64,000 nucleotides of DNA, from the NCBI GenBank assembly GCA_902826115.1, contig CADEDO010000002.1, positions 1-64,000 on the forward strand, written 5' to 3'. Of the stretch, positions 8,184 through 17,928 are shown piece after piece (positions within the stretch are counted from its first letter, which is position 1; the number at the start of each line of letters is the position of its first letter). A program made the translations under genes and the position numbers. The stretch is from an uncultured Nitrosomonas sp. Lineage in GTDB: Bacteria; Pseudomonadota; Gammaproteobacteria; Burkholderiales; Nitrosomonadaceae. Below the pieces are notes generated by a model. That model searched no databases. It worked only from the letters and a program-made list of their open reading frames with translations, and was not told where the DNA came from.

Positions 8184-8710
8184 ACGCGTTCTCCTTTTAA
8201 CATGAGCGGTAATCCGGCCACGGTCAGAACCACCTGATCGCAGTATTGCGCGATTTCCTGATGCAATTTACCGGCTTCATCGCAATAACGGCGGCTCAGT
8301 TCACCCAGTGGAATGATGCCCATGTTCGTTTCATTACTGACCAGAATGAGTTTTCCCGTCAGATGCGGCAATACGTTGAGCAATGCCGATCGTTCACTCT
8401 CAAATCGGGAGGCATCTGCATGCATGAGTAAATTGGTCAGCCACAGCGTCAGGCAATCGACCAATACGCAATGATCCGTTTTTGCATATTGATTCAGCAC
8501 CGAGGCCAATGCCAGAGGTTCCTCGATGACTTGCCAATGATCTGGACGGCGTACTCGATGCGCAGCAATGCGCGCACGCATTTCTTCATCGGCAATGGTA
8601 GCGGTAGCAATATAAATGACCGGCCATTGACTTTCCGTAGCCAAGCGTTCAGCCAAGCGGCTTTTGCCTGAACGAACGCCGCCGAGTATCAAAGTCTTGG
8701 TGTCTAGCAT
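8180..8710 (-). CDS. cobU: Adenosylcobinamide kinase / adenosylcobinamide-phosphate guanylyltransferase
   Basis: Bifunctional enzyme that phosphorylates adenosylcobinamide and then adds GMP to form adenosylcobinamide-GDP. The 176-residue protein starts with the P-loop GGVRSGKS (residues 10-17) and carries the AHRxxRPxxW motif whose His51 is the expected guanylylation site, then [12 protein letters not shown] and the [11 protein letters not shown] segment typical of the family. It overlaps the cobQ end by 7 nt and the cobT start by 4 nt. The cytosolic product feeds CobS. Confidence 0.95.
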   Translation of the reverse strand: MLDTKTLILGGVRSGKSRLAERLATESQWPVIYIATATIADEEMRARIAAHRVRRPDHWQVIEEPLALASVLNQYAKTDHCVLVDCLTLWLTNLLMHADASRFESERSALLNVLPHLTGKLILVSNETNMGIIPLGELSRRYCDEAGKLHQEIAQYCDQVVLTVAGLPLMLKGERV

Positions 8711-10194
8711 GGTGTATTGGGTTTCATATTGAGCAATCGATACAACTGTGCGGTATCCAGATATTCATCCACGCAATCCGCCAATCGATTGATGGCAGCA
8801 TCACAAGTTGCATGATAGTCAGGGGCTTGGGCTTGGGCTTGATCATTCAGTCCGGCCCAAGCGAGTAATTCACTACAGGCGCTGGAAGACTCAAAAACGC
8901 CATGCAAATAGGTACCCAGGATCAATCCATCTGCGCTGATGGCGCCATCATCATGATCTGTCAGGTGAATGGCGGGTTGATAGTGCCGGTGATAAGCGGT
9001 AACGCCGGCGTGAATCTCATAGCCGGTCACCGCAGCCTCATTAACTGACAGTGTTCCTTGCGTATTGCGTAGCAGTTTGTCTGATTGTAAAGTCGTTTCC
9101 ATATCAAAGAAAGCGAATCCTTGCGCACTGCCAGCATTACCTTCCAGACCATGGGGATCATGAATGCATTTTCCCAGCATTTGGAAGCCGCCACAAATAC
9201 CCATCAGTTTCCCACCATAGCGCAAATGTCGGCGGATAGCGGATTCCCAGCCCTGCTCGCGCAACCAGTCCAGATCGGCGCGCACGCTTTTTGAGCCAGG
9301 CAAAATGATCAAATCGGCAGGCGGGATGGTTTGTCCGGGGCCAATAAATTGCAAATTGACCTGCGAGTGTAAGCGCAGTGGATCAAAATCGGTATGGTTG
9401 CTGATGCGTGGCAAGGCAGGAACAATCACGCGAAAATTTTTCTGTGCTGATGACAAGGACAAAGCCGCTGTCTGGGGCAAAGCATCCTCCGCTTCGAGGT
9501 GCAAGCCTTGCAGGTAAGGCAGGACACCCAATACCGGCTTGCCAGTGTAGTGTTCCAGCCAGTCCAATCCCGATTGAAGTAGTGCGATATCACCCCGAAA
9601 GCGATTGATGACAAAGCCCTGAATGCGCGCCTGCTCGCTTTCGCTTAATAAAGCCAGCGTACCTACCAGATGGGCGAATACACCGCCACGATCAATATCG
9701 GCAATGAGAATCACCGGACAATCGACGGCTTCTGCAAAGCCCATATTGGCAATATCATTGGCACGCAAATTAATCTCAGCCGGTGAACCGGCGCCCTCAA
9801 CAATAATCGCCTCATAGCGTTCAGCCAGTCGCACGTACGATTCAAGCACGGCTTTGAGTGCGACGGATTTATAATCGTGAAAGCCACAGGCATCCATATT
9901 GGCAATCGCGTGACCATGAATGATGATTTGCGCATTTTTATCGGTATTGGGTTTGAGCAGCACTGGATTCATGTCGGTATGTGGCGCCAAACCCGCTGCC
10001 CGTGCCTGCACGGCTTGTGCGCGGCCAATCTCTCCGCCATCGGCAGTGACGACGCTGTTGAGCGCCATATTTTGCGGTTTGAAGGGCGCCACTCGAATGC
10101 GCTGGCGTGCCAGCCAACGGCACAGCGCCGTCACCAGCATGCTTTTGCCTGCATCCGATGTGGTGCCTTGAATCATCAAGGTTTGAGCATTCAT
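8704..10194 (-). CDS. cobQ: Cobyric acid synthase (glutamine-hydrolysing)
   Basis: Amidates the b, d, e and g side chains of adenosylcobyrinic a,c-diamide using glutamine and ATP. The 496-residue protein has an N-terminal dethiobiotin-synthetase-like ATPase domain (GTTSDAGKS at 10-18, [10 protein letters not shown]) and a C-terminal class I glutamine amidotransferase-like domain with the nucleophile motif LMGICGGFQ and the histidine motif GTYLHGVFE. Its presence without corrin-ring genes in this window suggests use of late corrinoid precursors, or that the early genes lie elsewhere. It overlaps cobD by 4 nt (ATGA). Confidence 0.95.
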   Translation of the reverse strand: MNAQTLMIQGTTSDAGKSMLVTALCRWLARQRIRVAPFKPQNMALNSVVTADGGEIGRAQAVQARAAGLAPHTDMNPVLLKPNTDKNAQIIIHGHAIANMDACGFHDYKSVALKAVLESYVRLAERYEAIIVEGAGSPAEINLRANDIANMGFAEAVDCPVILIADIDRGGVFAHLVGTLALLSESEQARIQGFVINRFRGDIALLQSGLDWLEHYTGKPVLGVLPYLQGLHLEAEDALPQTAALSLSSAQKNFRVIVPALPRISNHTDFDPLRLHSQVNLQFIGPGQTIPPADLIILPGSKSVRADLDWLREQGWESAIRRHLRYGGKLMGICGGFQMLGKCIHDPHGLEGNAGSAQGFAFFDMETTLQSDKLLRNTQGTLSVNEAAVTGYEIHAGVTAYHRHYQPAIHLTDHDDGAISADGLILGTYLHGVFESSSACSELLAWAGLNDQAQAQAPDYHATCDAAINRLADCVDEYLDTAQLYRLLNMKPNTPC

Positions 10195-11249
10195 GGCGCC
10201 GGTTCCGCTAAAGGGTGAATTTTGTGATTGATTTGCGCCAATGCCCTATCCAATCGTTGCCAATCCGATTCATGCGCCGGCAAACCAAAGCGCAGGCTGG
10301 GCGGCTCATTCAGATAACGCACTAAAATACCCTGCGATGCCAGTGCTTCATATACCTCAGCAGCATGACGTGCAACGCTCCATTGAAAAAGCCCGCAACC
10401 GCCTGCAGGAGCCAATTGATGGCGTATCAGCAAAGTTCTCAGGCGGTTGCTGGCAAGCAAAAGATGGCTACGGGCTTCTGCTTGCCATGCAGCATCCTGG
10501 AGCGCATGAACCGCCACCCAGCGTGCCGGAGTATTGACAGTCCAAGGCCCAAGCAAGTGATTCAATTGGCTAAGCAACGCTGATTGCGCGCAAACAAAGC
10601 CCACGCGCGCGCCCGCCAGGCCAAAGAATTTCCCCAATGAACGCAATACGATCAGGCCAGGAGAGGCGGCATAGGATGTAATACTCTGTTCGGGCGTCAT
10701 ATCCATAAAGGCTTCATCCACGATTAGCCAACCGTTGCGATCAGCGAGTCGTGCATGCCAGTCGAGTAATTGCTCTGTCGGAAAAACGAAACCGGTTGGA
10801 TTATTGGGACGGACGAGCACCAACACATCCGTGTGCGGTAAAGCGGCATTGATTTGCTGCGGTGCGACCATGGAAACTTGATGACCGGCACGCCGCCATG
10901 TCAGTGCATGTTCAGCGTAGCTGGGAGTCAGCATGCTCACGCGAGACCGGGCACGCAATTGCGGCAGCGCCTGGATGGCCGCTTGCGAACCGGCAACCGG
11001 CAAGAGCGATGAAGCGCCATAATAGTCACACGCCACTTCCACTAATTCATCCTCTTCTTCCGGCAATCGCTGCCATATATTTGCAGGAATAGTTTCCGCT
11101 TGCCAGCCATGCGGATTAATGCCGGTAGAAAGATCAAGCCAATCTGTCAGTGGAATCGAATAGCGCTTGGCTGCCGCGCGCAAGCGGCCTCCATGATGCA
11201 GTTTTTCAGACTGGGACGAAGAATTCGACAAACCACTCTCCTGCACCAA
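10191..11249 (-). CDS. cobD: L-threonine-O-3-phosphate decarboxylase
   Basis: PLP enzyme of the aminotransferase class I/II fold that makes (R)-1-aminopropan-2-ol phosphate, the linker arm of cobalamin. It shows [11 protein letters not shown] near the start, the [10 protein letters not shown] segment, [15 protein letters not shown] and the PLP lysine in [17 protein letters not shown] (Lys207 in the long reading). The first in-frame codon at 11249 is TTG, but a TTG at 11231 has an ideal AGGAG six bases upstream, so translation probably begins there, giving 346 residues. The gene overlaps the 3' end of cbiB. In some nomenclatures this gene is called cobC. Confidence 0.9.
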   Translation of the reverse strand: MVQESGLSNSSSQSEKLHHGGRLRAAAKRYSIPLTDWLDLSTGINPHGWQAETIPANIWQRLPEEEDELVEVACDYYGASSLLPVAGSQAAIQALPQLRARSRVSMLTPSYAEHALTWRRAGHQVSMVAPQQINAALPHTDVLVLVRPNNPTGFVFPTEQLLDWHARLADRNGWLIVDEAFMDMTPEQSITSYAASPGLIVLRSLGKFFGLAGARVGFVCAQSALLSQLNHLLGPWTVNTPARWVAVHALQDAAWQAEARSHLLLASNRLRTLLIRHQLAPAGGCGLFQWSVARHAAEVYEALASQGILVRYLNEPPSLRFGLPAHESDWQRLDRALAQINHKIHPLAEPAP

Positions 11250-12120
11250 TGACGGCTATCCACAGTAACAATGCGCGTTGTATCAGTTTCAATGCGCGCT
11301 CGATATCACTTGCCTGCGGAACATGCCCTTCTCCTAAGGTGGGGCGCTGCTCAAGCCTGCCGTGATAGCAAGCGGCACCGCCCAATAATACGCCAAGGCT
11401 CCCCGCGCCGGCAGCCATGACAGGTCCGGCATTGGGGCTTTTCCAGGCGACGCCTTGCGTTCTCCAGCAATACAAAGCGCTGGCCATCCGCCCTGCGATG
11501 GCATAACTCAATGCGGTTAATCGTGCGGGTATGAAATTCATGACGTCATCCAGCCGCGCCGCGGCCCAGCCAAAATGGCGGTATCGATCCGTGCGATAGC
11601 CCCACATGGCATCCAGCGTATTCACCAATCGATAAGTCACCACACCGGGCGCACCAGCAATGACAAACCAGAAAATAGCAGCAAAAATCGCATCATTGCC
11701 ATTTTCCAGTACAGATTCAACCGTAGCTTTGGCTACGCCACTGTGATCAAGCATCATGGTATCTCGACTGACCAGCAGGCTCACTTGCTGGCGGGCTTGC
11801 GGCAGATGGCCGGCAACCAGACTGTCATGCACCCTCCGGGCATGCGCCGTGAGGCTATTCCAGCCGATGGCAAGGTACAACAACAAGCCTTCAAATAGCG
11901 GTGACCAGGGTAGACAATGGACGATTAATGCAATGAACAACATCACTGGCAACAATAGCAGCAATACCGCGCTCAAGCCGCGCATCATTGAATCGGCATA
12001 CAGCCATCGTTCAATTGTTTGTGCAAGATTGCCAAACCCAACCAATGGATGATAACGGCGCGCCTCGCCTAGCCAGGCATCCAGCAAAAGAGCGCACACT
12101 ACAATCAGCGTGATAGTCAT
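11206..12120 (-). CDS. cbiB: Adenosylcobinamide-phosphate synthase
   Basis: Integral membrane enzyme that condenses adenosylcobyric acid with aminopropanol phosphate. I take the ATG at 12120 (304 residues) because the protein then begins MTITLIVVCALLLDAWLGE, as family members do; a longer open frame exists but adds unlike sequence. Features include the HPLVGFGNL motif, SLVAGHLPQARQQVSLLVSRDT, the segment ATVESVLENGNDAIFAAIFW and ARLDDVMNFIPARLTA, all family hallmarks, spread over several hydrophobic helices. It begins 16 nt after bluB and overlaps the start of cobD. Called cobD in some genomes. Confidence 0.94.
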   Translation of the reverse strand: MTITLIVVCALLLDAWLGEARRYHPLVGFGNLAQTIERWLYADSMMRGLSAVLLLLLPVMLFIALIVHCLPWSPLFEGLLLYLAIGWNSLTAHARRVHDSLVAGHLPQARQQVSLLVSRDTMMLDHSGVAKATVESVLENGNDAIFAAIFWFVIAGAPGVVTYRLVNTLDAMWGYRTDRYRHFGWAAARLDDVMNFIPARLTALSYAIAGRMASALYCWRTQGVAWKSPNAGPVMAAGAGSLGVLLGGAACYHGRLEQRPTLGEGHVPQASDIERALKLIQRALLLWIAVIGAGEWFVEFFVPV

Positions 12121-12136
12121 GCGATTAAATCTGCAT

Positions 12137-12799
12137 TCATTCCGGCATCTCTGCATTATTCCAGGTATTGTGGAATACAAATTCCTGCAATGGCCGCTCT
12201 TCTGTCCAATTTTCCTTGACCAGCATCGGTACCGGGTAAAATGCATCCACATGACCCAGGCACAGAATCGCCACGGGTTTACTGCCGACGGGCATCATCA
12301 ATAAACGGGCAAGTGCTTCAGGCTCAAATAAAGACACCCACCCCATCCCCAATCCTTCAGCGCGTGCTGCCAGCCACACATTCTGAATCGCACAGGCAAC
12401 CGAGGCCAAATCCATTTCCGGCAGCGTGCGGCGACCGAAAATATGTTTTTCGCGCCCATTGGTGAGGGCTGCCACGAATAATTCACCGCAAGTGCGAATT
12501 CCTTCCACTTTCAGGCGCATGAATTTCTCTCCCCGTTGCCCCAATGCAGTCGCTGTGCGCAGTCGTTCCTCATCTACCAGCAACGCAATGGCTGAGCGCA
12601 ATTTAGGGTCAGTGATGCGAATAAATCGCCAGGGTTGCATTAAACCTACGCTGGGTGCCTGATGCGCTGCCGTTAGTATGCGCTTGAGCATGGTGGGTTC
12701 CACTGGATCAGGGCGGAAGTGGCGCATGTCACGCCGTTCCGCAATGGCGCGATAAATTGCTGCGCGCTCCGATTCACTAAAGCGATGCTCGTTGCTCAT
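12137..12799 (-). CDS. bluB: 5,6-dimethylbenzimidazole synthase
   Basis: Flavin-destroying oxygenase of the nitroreductase fold that turns reduced FMN into 5,6-dimethylbenzimidazole, the lower ligand of cobalamin, in an O2-dependent reaction suited to an aerobic nitrifier. The ATG at 12799 gives 220 residues and follows an AGGA; the much longer open frame upstream does not look like protein. Motifs seen are RRDMRHFRPDPV, AHQAPSVGLMQPWRFI and GMGWVSLFEPEAL. It lies in the cobalamin operon between btuM and cbiB. Confidence 0.94.
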   Translation of the reverse strand: MSNEHRFSESERAAIYRAIAERRDMRHFRPDPVEPTMLKRILTAAHQAPSVGLMQPWRFIRITDPKLRSAIALLVDEERLRTATALGQRGEKFMRLKVEGIRTCGELFVAALTNGREKHIFGRRTLPEMDLASVACAIQNVWLAARAEGLGMGWVSLFEPEALARLLMMPVGSKPVAILCLGHVDAFYPVPMLVKENWTEERPLQEFVFHNTWNNAEMPE

Positions 12800-12867
12800 G
12801 GCGGGATTAATCCTGCGGCCACAATCGGATGGGTGAGAAATATATGCACTAAAAACCAACCCTATGC

Positions 12868-13449
12868 TTATCCTGCCGTGGTGTTGCGTGAATTGAATTG
12901 TTGTACGATCAATGCCAGCAACCAGTGGATGACACTGACGATGCCGATATAAAATACGAATGATTCGGCACTGAACGGAAAATATCTCATCAATCGCTCG
13001 CCGAATTCGATCAGAGTTGTTTCTGCAAAGCGTCCGGAAAAGAAATAGAATCCGCCGCTGGAAAATAATTCGCACAGAACCAAGCCAGCCATGATACTAG
13101 CAGCCAGCGGCAGGAGGGTATGCCATGCGAATTGGTAGTGTTTGCTATACCAACGACCGGCCAGCCACAAGGAGGCATAAGCCGGCAGCAGAAAAACATA
13201 AGCGGGTGTGATACAGAAATCACTGACACCGCCCCAAGTGTAAGCCGCAAAATCCAACCCCCAGCTCAAGGCAAAGAAACCCAGCAATGGCCATGCCGAA
13301 CGCAGATACACGCCAGCCAGGAAAAAGACTACCCACGAAGCATCGGCTAGATTATACAGCGTTGCAAAATGCTCACTGCGAGTCAGCACCATCATCATGG
13401 TCAGCAATAATCCGATTATTAATTGATTGCGATTGGATAAAATTAACAT
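12868..13449 (-). CDS. btuM: BtuM-type cobalamin transporter (solitary ECF S-component-like)
   Basis: A small membrane protein of 193 residues with about six hydrophobic segments, directly after btuB. It matches the expected features of BtuM, the group of solitary S-component-like vitamin B12 importers described in Thiobacillus denitrificans: size, gene position, and a conserved cysteine before a proline-containing helix (DFCITP, Cys79), equivalent to the cobalt-binding cysteine (Cys80) of that protein, which also supports decyanation. The ATG at 13449 has a strong AGGAG seven bases upstream; the longer frame has none. No btuC, btuD or btuF is seen, so this is the likely inner membrane step. 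I infer the family from features, not from a search. Confidence 0.82.
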   Translation of the reverse strand: MLILSNRNQLIIGLLLTMMMVLTRSEHFATLYNLADASWVVFFLAGVYLRSAWPLLGFFALSWGLDFAAYTWGGVSDFCITPAYVFLLPAYASLWLAGRWYSKHYQFAWHTLLPLAASIMAGLVLCELFSSGGFYFFSGRFAETTLIEFGERLMRYFPFSAESFVFYIGIVSVIHWLLALIVQQFNSRNTTAG

Positions 13450-13462
13450 GTAAAACTCCTGG

Positions 13463-15313
13463 TTAAGGTTGGTAACGTACCATGGCAAAGAAATTGCGCC
13501 CTGGCTGATTAAAGAATGCCGCTGTTTCATAGCGTTCATTAAATAAATTCTCGACGCGCCCCTGCAAGCGCCAATGCTTGTTCAAAATATATTCTGCCCG
13601 TAGATCAAATTTGACGTAGCTGTCCAGCTTGCGAGTATTGGCCAGATCATCATAACGCTCGCCTTCGACCAAAAGCATAGCACCTAATCGATAATATTGA
13701 CCAAATTGACGATCGGCATCGAATCGAAACGATTGTTCAGCGCGCCGTGGCAGTGTATTTCCGCGGTTTAATCCGGATGAACGATTCTCGGGATCAAGTA
13801 ATGTCAGGTTAGTATTCAATTGCCAGCCTTTAATTTGTGCACTCAGCATGCCCTCAAATCCGCGAATGCGCGCCTGATCAATGTTGGCAGGTGCAAAAGT
13901 ATTGGCATCAAAAGCAATCAATTGGTCGATACGGGTTTCATAAACATTCAAAGACCAATTGCCCCAATCGGTTTTGCCGCGCGTGCCCAATTCAAAACTG
14001 CGTGAATCTTCCGGACGGAGATTAGGGTTCCCAAAATTAGGGAAATAAAGCTCATTAAACGTAGGGGATTTGAACGCGCTGCCGAAGTTAGCGAGCAAAC
14101 GGATATGATCGGTCAGCGGATAACCCCAGCCAGCGCCACCGGTCACATGGCTGCCAAATTGTTGGTTATCATCGTGACGCAGCGATAACTGAATGTCATG
14201 TTTGGCAACAGTAGTCTGGTGTTGGCCAAATACGCCCCAGTTAGTACGGGAGTTGACTGTGAATAAGTCTATACTTTTGACATGATCATTCTGGTAATCC
14301 GTACCGATTGTTAGCAGTTGATTTTTGGCAACGGTGAAGTCATTTAATAAAGTCACCGTGTCGCGCTGGGTATTAAACCGGCTTTGGAGAAGCGTGCCCA
14401 GGAAATTATCCGAATCATCCCGGCTCCGGCCCGCAATCAGATGCATGCGCCAGAAATCCAGCGGTGAATAACGCGCTGTGCCACCCAGAACTTGTTGTGC
14501 CAAGACAGATTTGTTGACAAAACTGCCGTCAAACTCGGTTTTTCCCGCAGAATGCATGAAATTGGCATCAATTTCCAATCCATTCTGGAATCGATAGCCT
14601 GCGCGCAAACTCCCCGCAACATTGCGATAACCATCCCGATCGGGCAGCGCAGGATCGGATTCACTGACAAAGCAACCGGCATCGCTGGAACCGTTGCAGG
14701 CATTAAACCCTTTTGTGCCGATTCCGCTGGCGTTCATAGTCAGCCAGCCTTGGCTGCCCTTTTGCGACAAGCCGACAGAACCTTCCAGTGTGCCGTAGCT
14801 ACCACCGCCGAAGGCGAAATTTGGCTTAAGTCCGCTACTATCGCCTTTACGCGTAAAAATATGGATTACACCACCAATGGCCTCAGAACCATATAAGCTG
14901 GAGCGTGGACCGCGCACAATCTCGATGCGATCTATCTGCTCAATGGGAATGTTTTCAAACGCCGTCATGCCCGATGTCGCCGAGCCGACCTTGATGTTGT
15001 CAATCATCACCAGCACATGATCCGATTCGGTGCCGCGCATGAAAACGGATGAGCCCTTGCCCGCTCCACCATTATTGGAAATACTCACTCCAGGCACACC
15101 CCGCAACAAATCCTGAATTGAACGCGCCTGCTGGCGTTCAATATCCTTGCGGTTAATAACCGTCACTGAAGCCAGCGCAGCATCAACGGTCTGCGTCGTG
15201 CGTGTGGCCGTGACAATAACGGGGGGTTCTTGATGATCAGCATTGGCTGCCAATACGTTCGTGACTGAGCCTAGCCATAGCACAGCCACTGCCGGAAAGC
15301 GGCATGTTTGCAT
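13463..15313 (-). CDS. btuB: TonB-dependent vitamin B12 receptor
   Basis: Outer membrane receptor that brings cobalamin or cobinamide into the periplasm using TonB energy. The 616-residue protein has a signal peptide (residues 1 to about 24), a TonB-box-like VIVTATR, a plug domain (SIQDLLRGVPGVSI, SVFMRGTESDHVLVMIDNI, EIVRGPRSSLYGSEAIGGV) and a 22-strand-type barrel rich in aromatic and glycine residues, ending in a strand (NFFAMVRYQP). The ATG at 15313 follows AGGAA. It is the first gene behind the cobalamin riboswitch and is followed 13 nt later by btuM. Confidence 0.93.
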   Translation of the reverse strand: MQTCRFPAVAVLWLGSVTNVLAANADHQEPPVIVTATRTTQTVDAALASVTVINRKDIERQQARSIQDLLRGVPGVSISNNGGAGKGSSVFMRGTESDHVLVMIDNIKVGSATSGMTAFENIPIEQIDRIEIVRGPRSSLYGSEAIGGVIHIFTRKGDSSGLKPNFAFGGGSYGTLEGSVGLSQKGSQGWLTMNASGIGTKGFNACNGSSDAGCFVSESDPALPDRDGYRNVAGSLRAGYRFQNGLEIDANFMHSAGKTEFDGSFVNKSVLAQQVLGGTARYSPLDFWRMHLIAGRSRDDSDNFLGTLLQSRFNTQRDTVTLLNDFTVAKNQLLTIGTDYQNDHVKSIDLFTVNSRTNWGVFGQHQTTVAKHDIQLSLRHDDNQQFGSHVTGGAGWGYPLTDHIRLLANFGSAFKSPTFNELYFPNFGNPNLRPEDSRSFELGTRGKTDWGNWSLNVYETRIDQLIAFDANTFAPANIDQARIRGFEGMLSAQIKGWQLNTNLTLLDPENRSSGLNRGNTLPRRAEQSFRFDADRQFGQYYRLGAMLLVEGERYDDLANTRKLDSYVKFDLRAEYILNKHWRLQGRVENLFNERYETAAFFNQPGRNFFAMVRYQP

Positions 15314-15460
15314 ATTATGATTCCTTCGTGCACACCCGCACGTTGACAAATTCAACAGATAACGAATGCAGAAGGGAAAAGAATTGGACAAACCAACCGG
15401 GTTGGATAGTAACAGCCGGTCAAAATGCCACTGATTGCCCTCCGCAATACCGTAGTAAAA

Positions 15461-15640
15461 TTCACTTCGGGCCGGTCTCCGGACTCATGAGTGGGATAAA
15501 TCCCCAATCTGCGCCTTCCCATGTCAACACACAGTGGCGTGATGCAGATGCTTAACTCAATTACCGTTGCGGGGGCAGTGCTGGCATTGCCTGAATTCAA
15601 TCAAAGCGCACCAGCTTCCCGTTTAACCTCCAAGGAAAAA
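15461..15640 (-). promoter_or_regulatory. Cobalamin riboswitch
   Basis: Read on the minus strand, the leader of btuB contains the conserved blocks of the cobalamin riboswitch in order: GGGAAGCTGGTG, CCAGCACTGCCCCCGCAACGG, the B12-box core GCCACTG (15532-15538), GGGAAGGCG, then GAGTCCGGAGACCGGCC. It lies 150 nt upstream of the btuB start. It should bind adenosylcobalamin and shut off the ten-gene operon when B12 is plentiful. The switching device downstream is not obvious: small hairpins are present but no classical terminator with a U tract, so control may act on translation initiation. Confidence 0.93.
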
Positions 15641-15671
15641 TCCAAGCAGGCACCTGAAGCAAGTGGGGCGG

Positions 15672-15700
15672 AAGTTACCGAAATGGCTTCGGGATGTCAA
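15672..15700 (-). promoter_or_regulatory. Sigma70-type promoter of the cobalamin operon
   Basis: On the minus strand a perfect -35 TTGACA (15695-15700) is followed after 17 bp by TAACTT (15672-15677). The predicted start, near 15665, lies just upstream of the first riboswitch block, which is the arrangement expected for a riboswitch-controlled transcript. Confidence 0.7.
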
Positions 15701-15780
15701 GTGTGTGTAGCAGCAAGGCGTGAAGACAACAAGCTGTCGAGCAACCTATATGCCGGATAGGCGGTGATTCGGCAAAGGCA

Positions 15781-17040
15781 TTATCCGATTCGTCGAGCCA
15801 GCATCAGACCGGCAAGACTGAACACGCCTGCAATCGTCAGATAAAGGCCGACGAGCGCCGTGCCGCCCATTTCGCTGAGTGCCTGCGCCGCAATCGGAGC
15901 AACCGCTCCTCCCAGAATACCGCCTGCATTGAAAGCTACTGATGCCCCGGTATAGCGCACCCGCGGAGGAAACAGTGATGGCAACCATGCGCCAAGAGGA
16001 CCGTAGACAAAACCCATGATGAACAGAGCGAACGACAGCACTATCCACACCAGCCATAGCGACCCCGAACCCAAAAGCGGGCCAAATATCAATCCCATGC
16101 CGATAGTCGCCGCACACCCCCATGTGAGTACCCGCGCAGCACTCGTCGCATCGGCACACACACCAGAGATGATGATACCGAGTGCAAGGAACAGTATGGC
16201 CGCCAGTTGCACAGCCAGAAAAACTTCACGATCATATCCCAGGGCAGTCGTGCCATGAGCAAGTGCAAAAGCGGTTGAAAGGTAAAAAATTGCAAAACAG
16301 GCTACCACTGCGAAAGTCCCGGCAAAAGTGACCAGCGCATGATTGCGTATCAGTTCGCCGATGGGAACCGGAATCGGAGGTTCCTGTGCCAGCGCTTGAG
16401 CAAATTCGGGTGTTTCATTGATCTTCAGACGCACCCACAGACCGAGCCCGACCAGAATGGCACTGGCCAGAAACGGAATACGCCAACCCCATGCCGCAAA
16501 TTCTGCTTCATTCAATCCCATGCCAATCAAAAGAAACATTCCATTGGCGGCAAGGAATCCAATTGGCGCACCCAATTGCGGAATCATACCGAAGCGTGCC
16601 CGCCAGCCCTGAGGGGCATTTTCAACCGCCAACAGCGCTGCACCGCCCCATTCACCGCCCAGGCCAAGCCCCTGACCAAAGCGCAAGATGCACAACAAGA
16701 GCGGCGCAACCCAACCGACCATCGCATAGGTTGGCAAGAATGCAATTAACAGGGTCGACACTCCCATCAACATCAACGATGCAACCAACGTCGATTTCCG
16801 TCCGATCCGATCACCGAAATGACCGAACAACACCGCGCCAAAAGGGCGTGCGATAAACGCGAGACCAAAACTCAAAAATGACAACATTAATTGTGCAGTT
16901 GGCGAGCTGGCCGGGAAGAACAATGGTCCGAATACCAGCGCCGCCGCGGTTGCATAAATGTAAAAATCATAAAACTCGACAGCTGTTCCGACCAAACTGG
17001 CGACCAGTATGCGGCGGTGCTGACGATAAGGACTGATCAT
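15781..17040 (-). CDS. MFS transporter, metabolite:H+ symporter family
   Basis: A 419-residue transporter with about 12 hydrophobic segments. The N-terminal ASLVGTAVEFYDFYIYATAA, the loop 2-3 motif GHFGDRIGRKSTL, RFGQGLGLGGEWGGA and the central loop are typical of the MHS group (ProP, ShiA, KgtP relatives), which carry organic acids or osmolytes with protons. Substrate cannot be read from sequence. It lies upstream of the B12 operon on the same strand, but the operon has its own promoter, so they are probably separate units. The ATG is followed by a basic stretch (YRQHRR). Confidence 0.85.
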   Translation of the reverse strand: MISPYRQHRRILVASLVGTAVEFYDFYIYATAAALVFGPLFFPASSPTAQLMLSFLSFGLAFIARPFGAVLFGHFGDRIGRKSTLVASLMLMGVSTLLIAFLPTYAMVGWVAPLLLCILRFGQGLGLGGEWGGAALLAVENAPQGWRARFGMIPQLGAPIGFLAANGMFLLIGMGLNEAEFAAWGWRIPFLASAILVGLGLWVRLKINETPEFAQALAQEPPIPVPIGELIRNHALVTFAGTFAVVACFAIFYLSTAFALAHGTTALGYDREVFLAVQLAAILFLALGIIISGVCADATSAARVLTWGCAATIGMGLIFGPLLGSGSLWLVWIVLSFALFIMGFVYGPLGAWLPSLFPPRVRYTGASVAFNAGGILGGAVAPIAAQALSEMGGTALVGLYLTIAGVFSLAGLMLARRIG

Positions 17041-17199
17041 GATTGGCTTTCCTTCGAATCTTCCGGATCATCTAGTATAGGAAAAATAAGCATCCTTTTT
17101 CAGGATGGGCGAAGATAGTAAAGATCTGATGGTTTGTCAAACATACTGACAGCCAAACAAAAAATCCCTGGAATTCCTGCATTGAAATAGGTTAAAGGA

Positions 17200-17928
17200 T
17201 CATTGCTTACTTGAGGCATCCTCCACAATCTCAATTTCTGCGACCATTGATCTCGAACGAAATCCATAGAAACCGCTGGAATTGGTCAATCGGTCACTAT
17301 AATGCACCCTGACCATGGCAGCATTTTTCAGAACTGTGACTGCAAAATCATATAGTTCAGAGTCGTCTATCAAGAAATGGCGAAATTTATTGCCGCCATT
17401 ACCTACTTGCATGGTCATAAAATAACTTCTCATTTCACCCTTATTCTTAATCACATTCGTTATTCTTCCATATTCAACCCCATAGGCTATTTCTCTATCC
17501 AAGGTTCGGATGTCGCCTATAAAATGCTTTTGCTCCATGGGTTGATGCTGACTGATTGGATAAACCGCTTTCAATTCATTCACGGAAGCGCAAGAGAGCA
17601 ATGAATTTTTTTTGGGGGTGGTGAATTCCAACACGACATCGCGACCAATGAGATTCTCAATCTCTTCGTAATGATCTTTCTCGAAACAAAATCTCCATGG
17701 ATTGGACACCAGGTTAGGGGGTTGATTTCCAACACCAAAAAATGACATGCTTTCATTTCCCAATGATATTTCCCCAACATACGCTCTAGTAATATTTTTA
17801 TCGCGACTGACTGCACTCAATTGCCCAGAAACATAACCTTCTGTTTTGAAAAGAAATGGCCCAGCAGTCACCCACATGGGAACAGAAGTGACAATAACCA
17901 CAACCACTAATAAAAACAGCTTTTTCAT
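17200..17928 (-). CDS. Secreted protein of unknown function
   Basis: I do not recognise this 242-residue protein. It has a clear signal peptide (about residues 1-22, MKKLFLLVVVVIVTS...VTAGP). The mature part is beta-rich with two cysteines (in RFCFEKD and LLSCASV) that could form a disulphide, and a GRDVVLEF strand that recalls OB-like or SH3-like barrels. AAGGA lies seven bases before the ATG. It is a single gene between an MFS transporter gene and a repeat-containing gap; nothing around it suggests a pathway. Confidence 0.7.
   Translation of the reverse strand: MKKLFLLVVVVIVTSVPMWVTAGPFLFKTEGYVSGQLSAVSRDKNITRAYVGEISLGNESMSFFGVGNQPPNLVSNPWRFCFEKDHYEEIENLIGRDVVLEFTTPKKNSLLSCASVNELKAVYPISQHQPMEQKHFIGDIRTLDREIAYGVEYGRITNVIKNKGEMRSYFMTMQVGNGGNKFRHFLIDDSELYDFAVTVLKNAAMVRVHYSDRLTNSSGFYGFRSRSMVAEIEIVEDASSKQ

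Noticed and set aside
8704-10194. Antisense open frames within cobQ and other cob genes (for example 9877-10218)
   Set aside because: They mirror codon bias of the real genes, lack ribosome binding sites and show no protein-like features.
12800-13075. N-terminal extension of BluB to 13075
   Set aside because: The extension overlaps btuM, looks unlike protein and the ATG at 12799 with AGGA matches the family start.
15314-15460. Classical riboswitch terminator (hairpin CCAACCCGGTTGG)
   Set aside because: Stem is short and the following run has only three T bases, so I do not call it a terminator.
15352-15600. 82-codon open frame across the btuB leader
   Set aside because: It overlaps the cobalamin riboswitch; the structure explains the sequence better than a protein.
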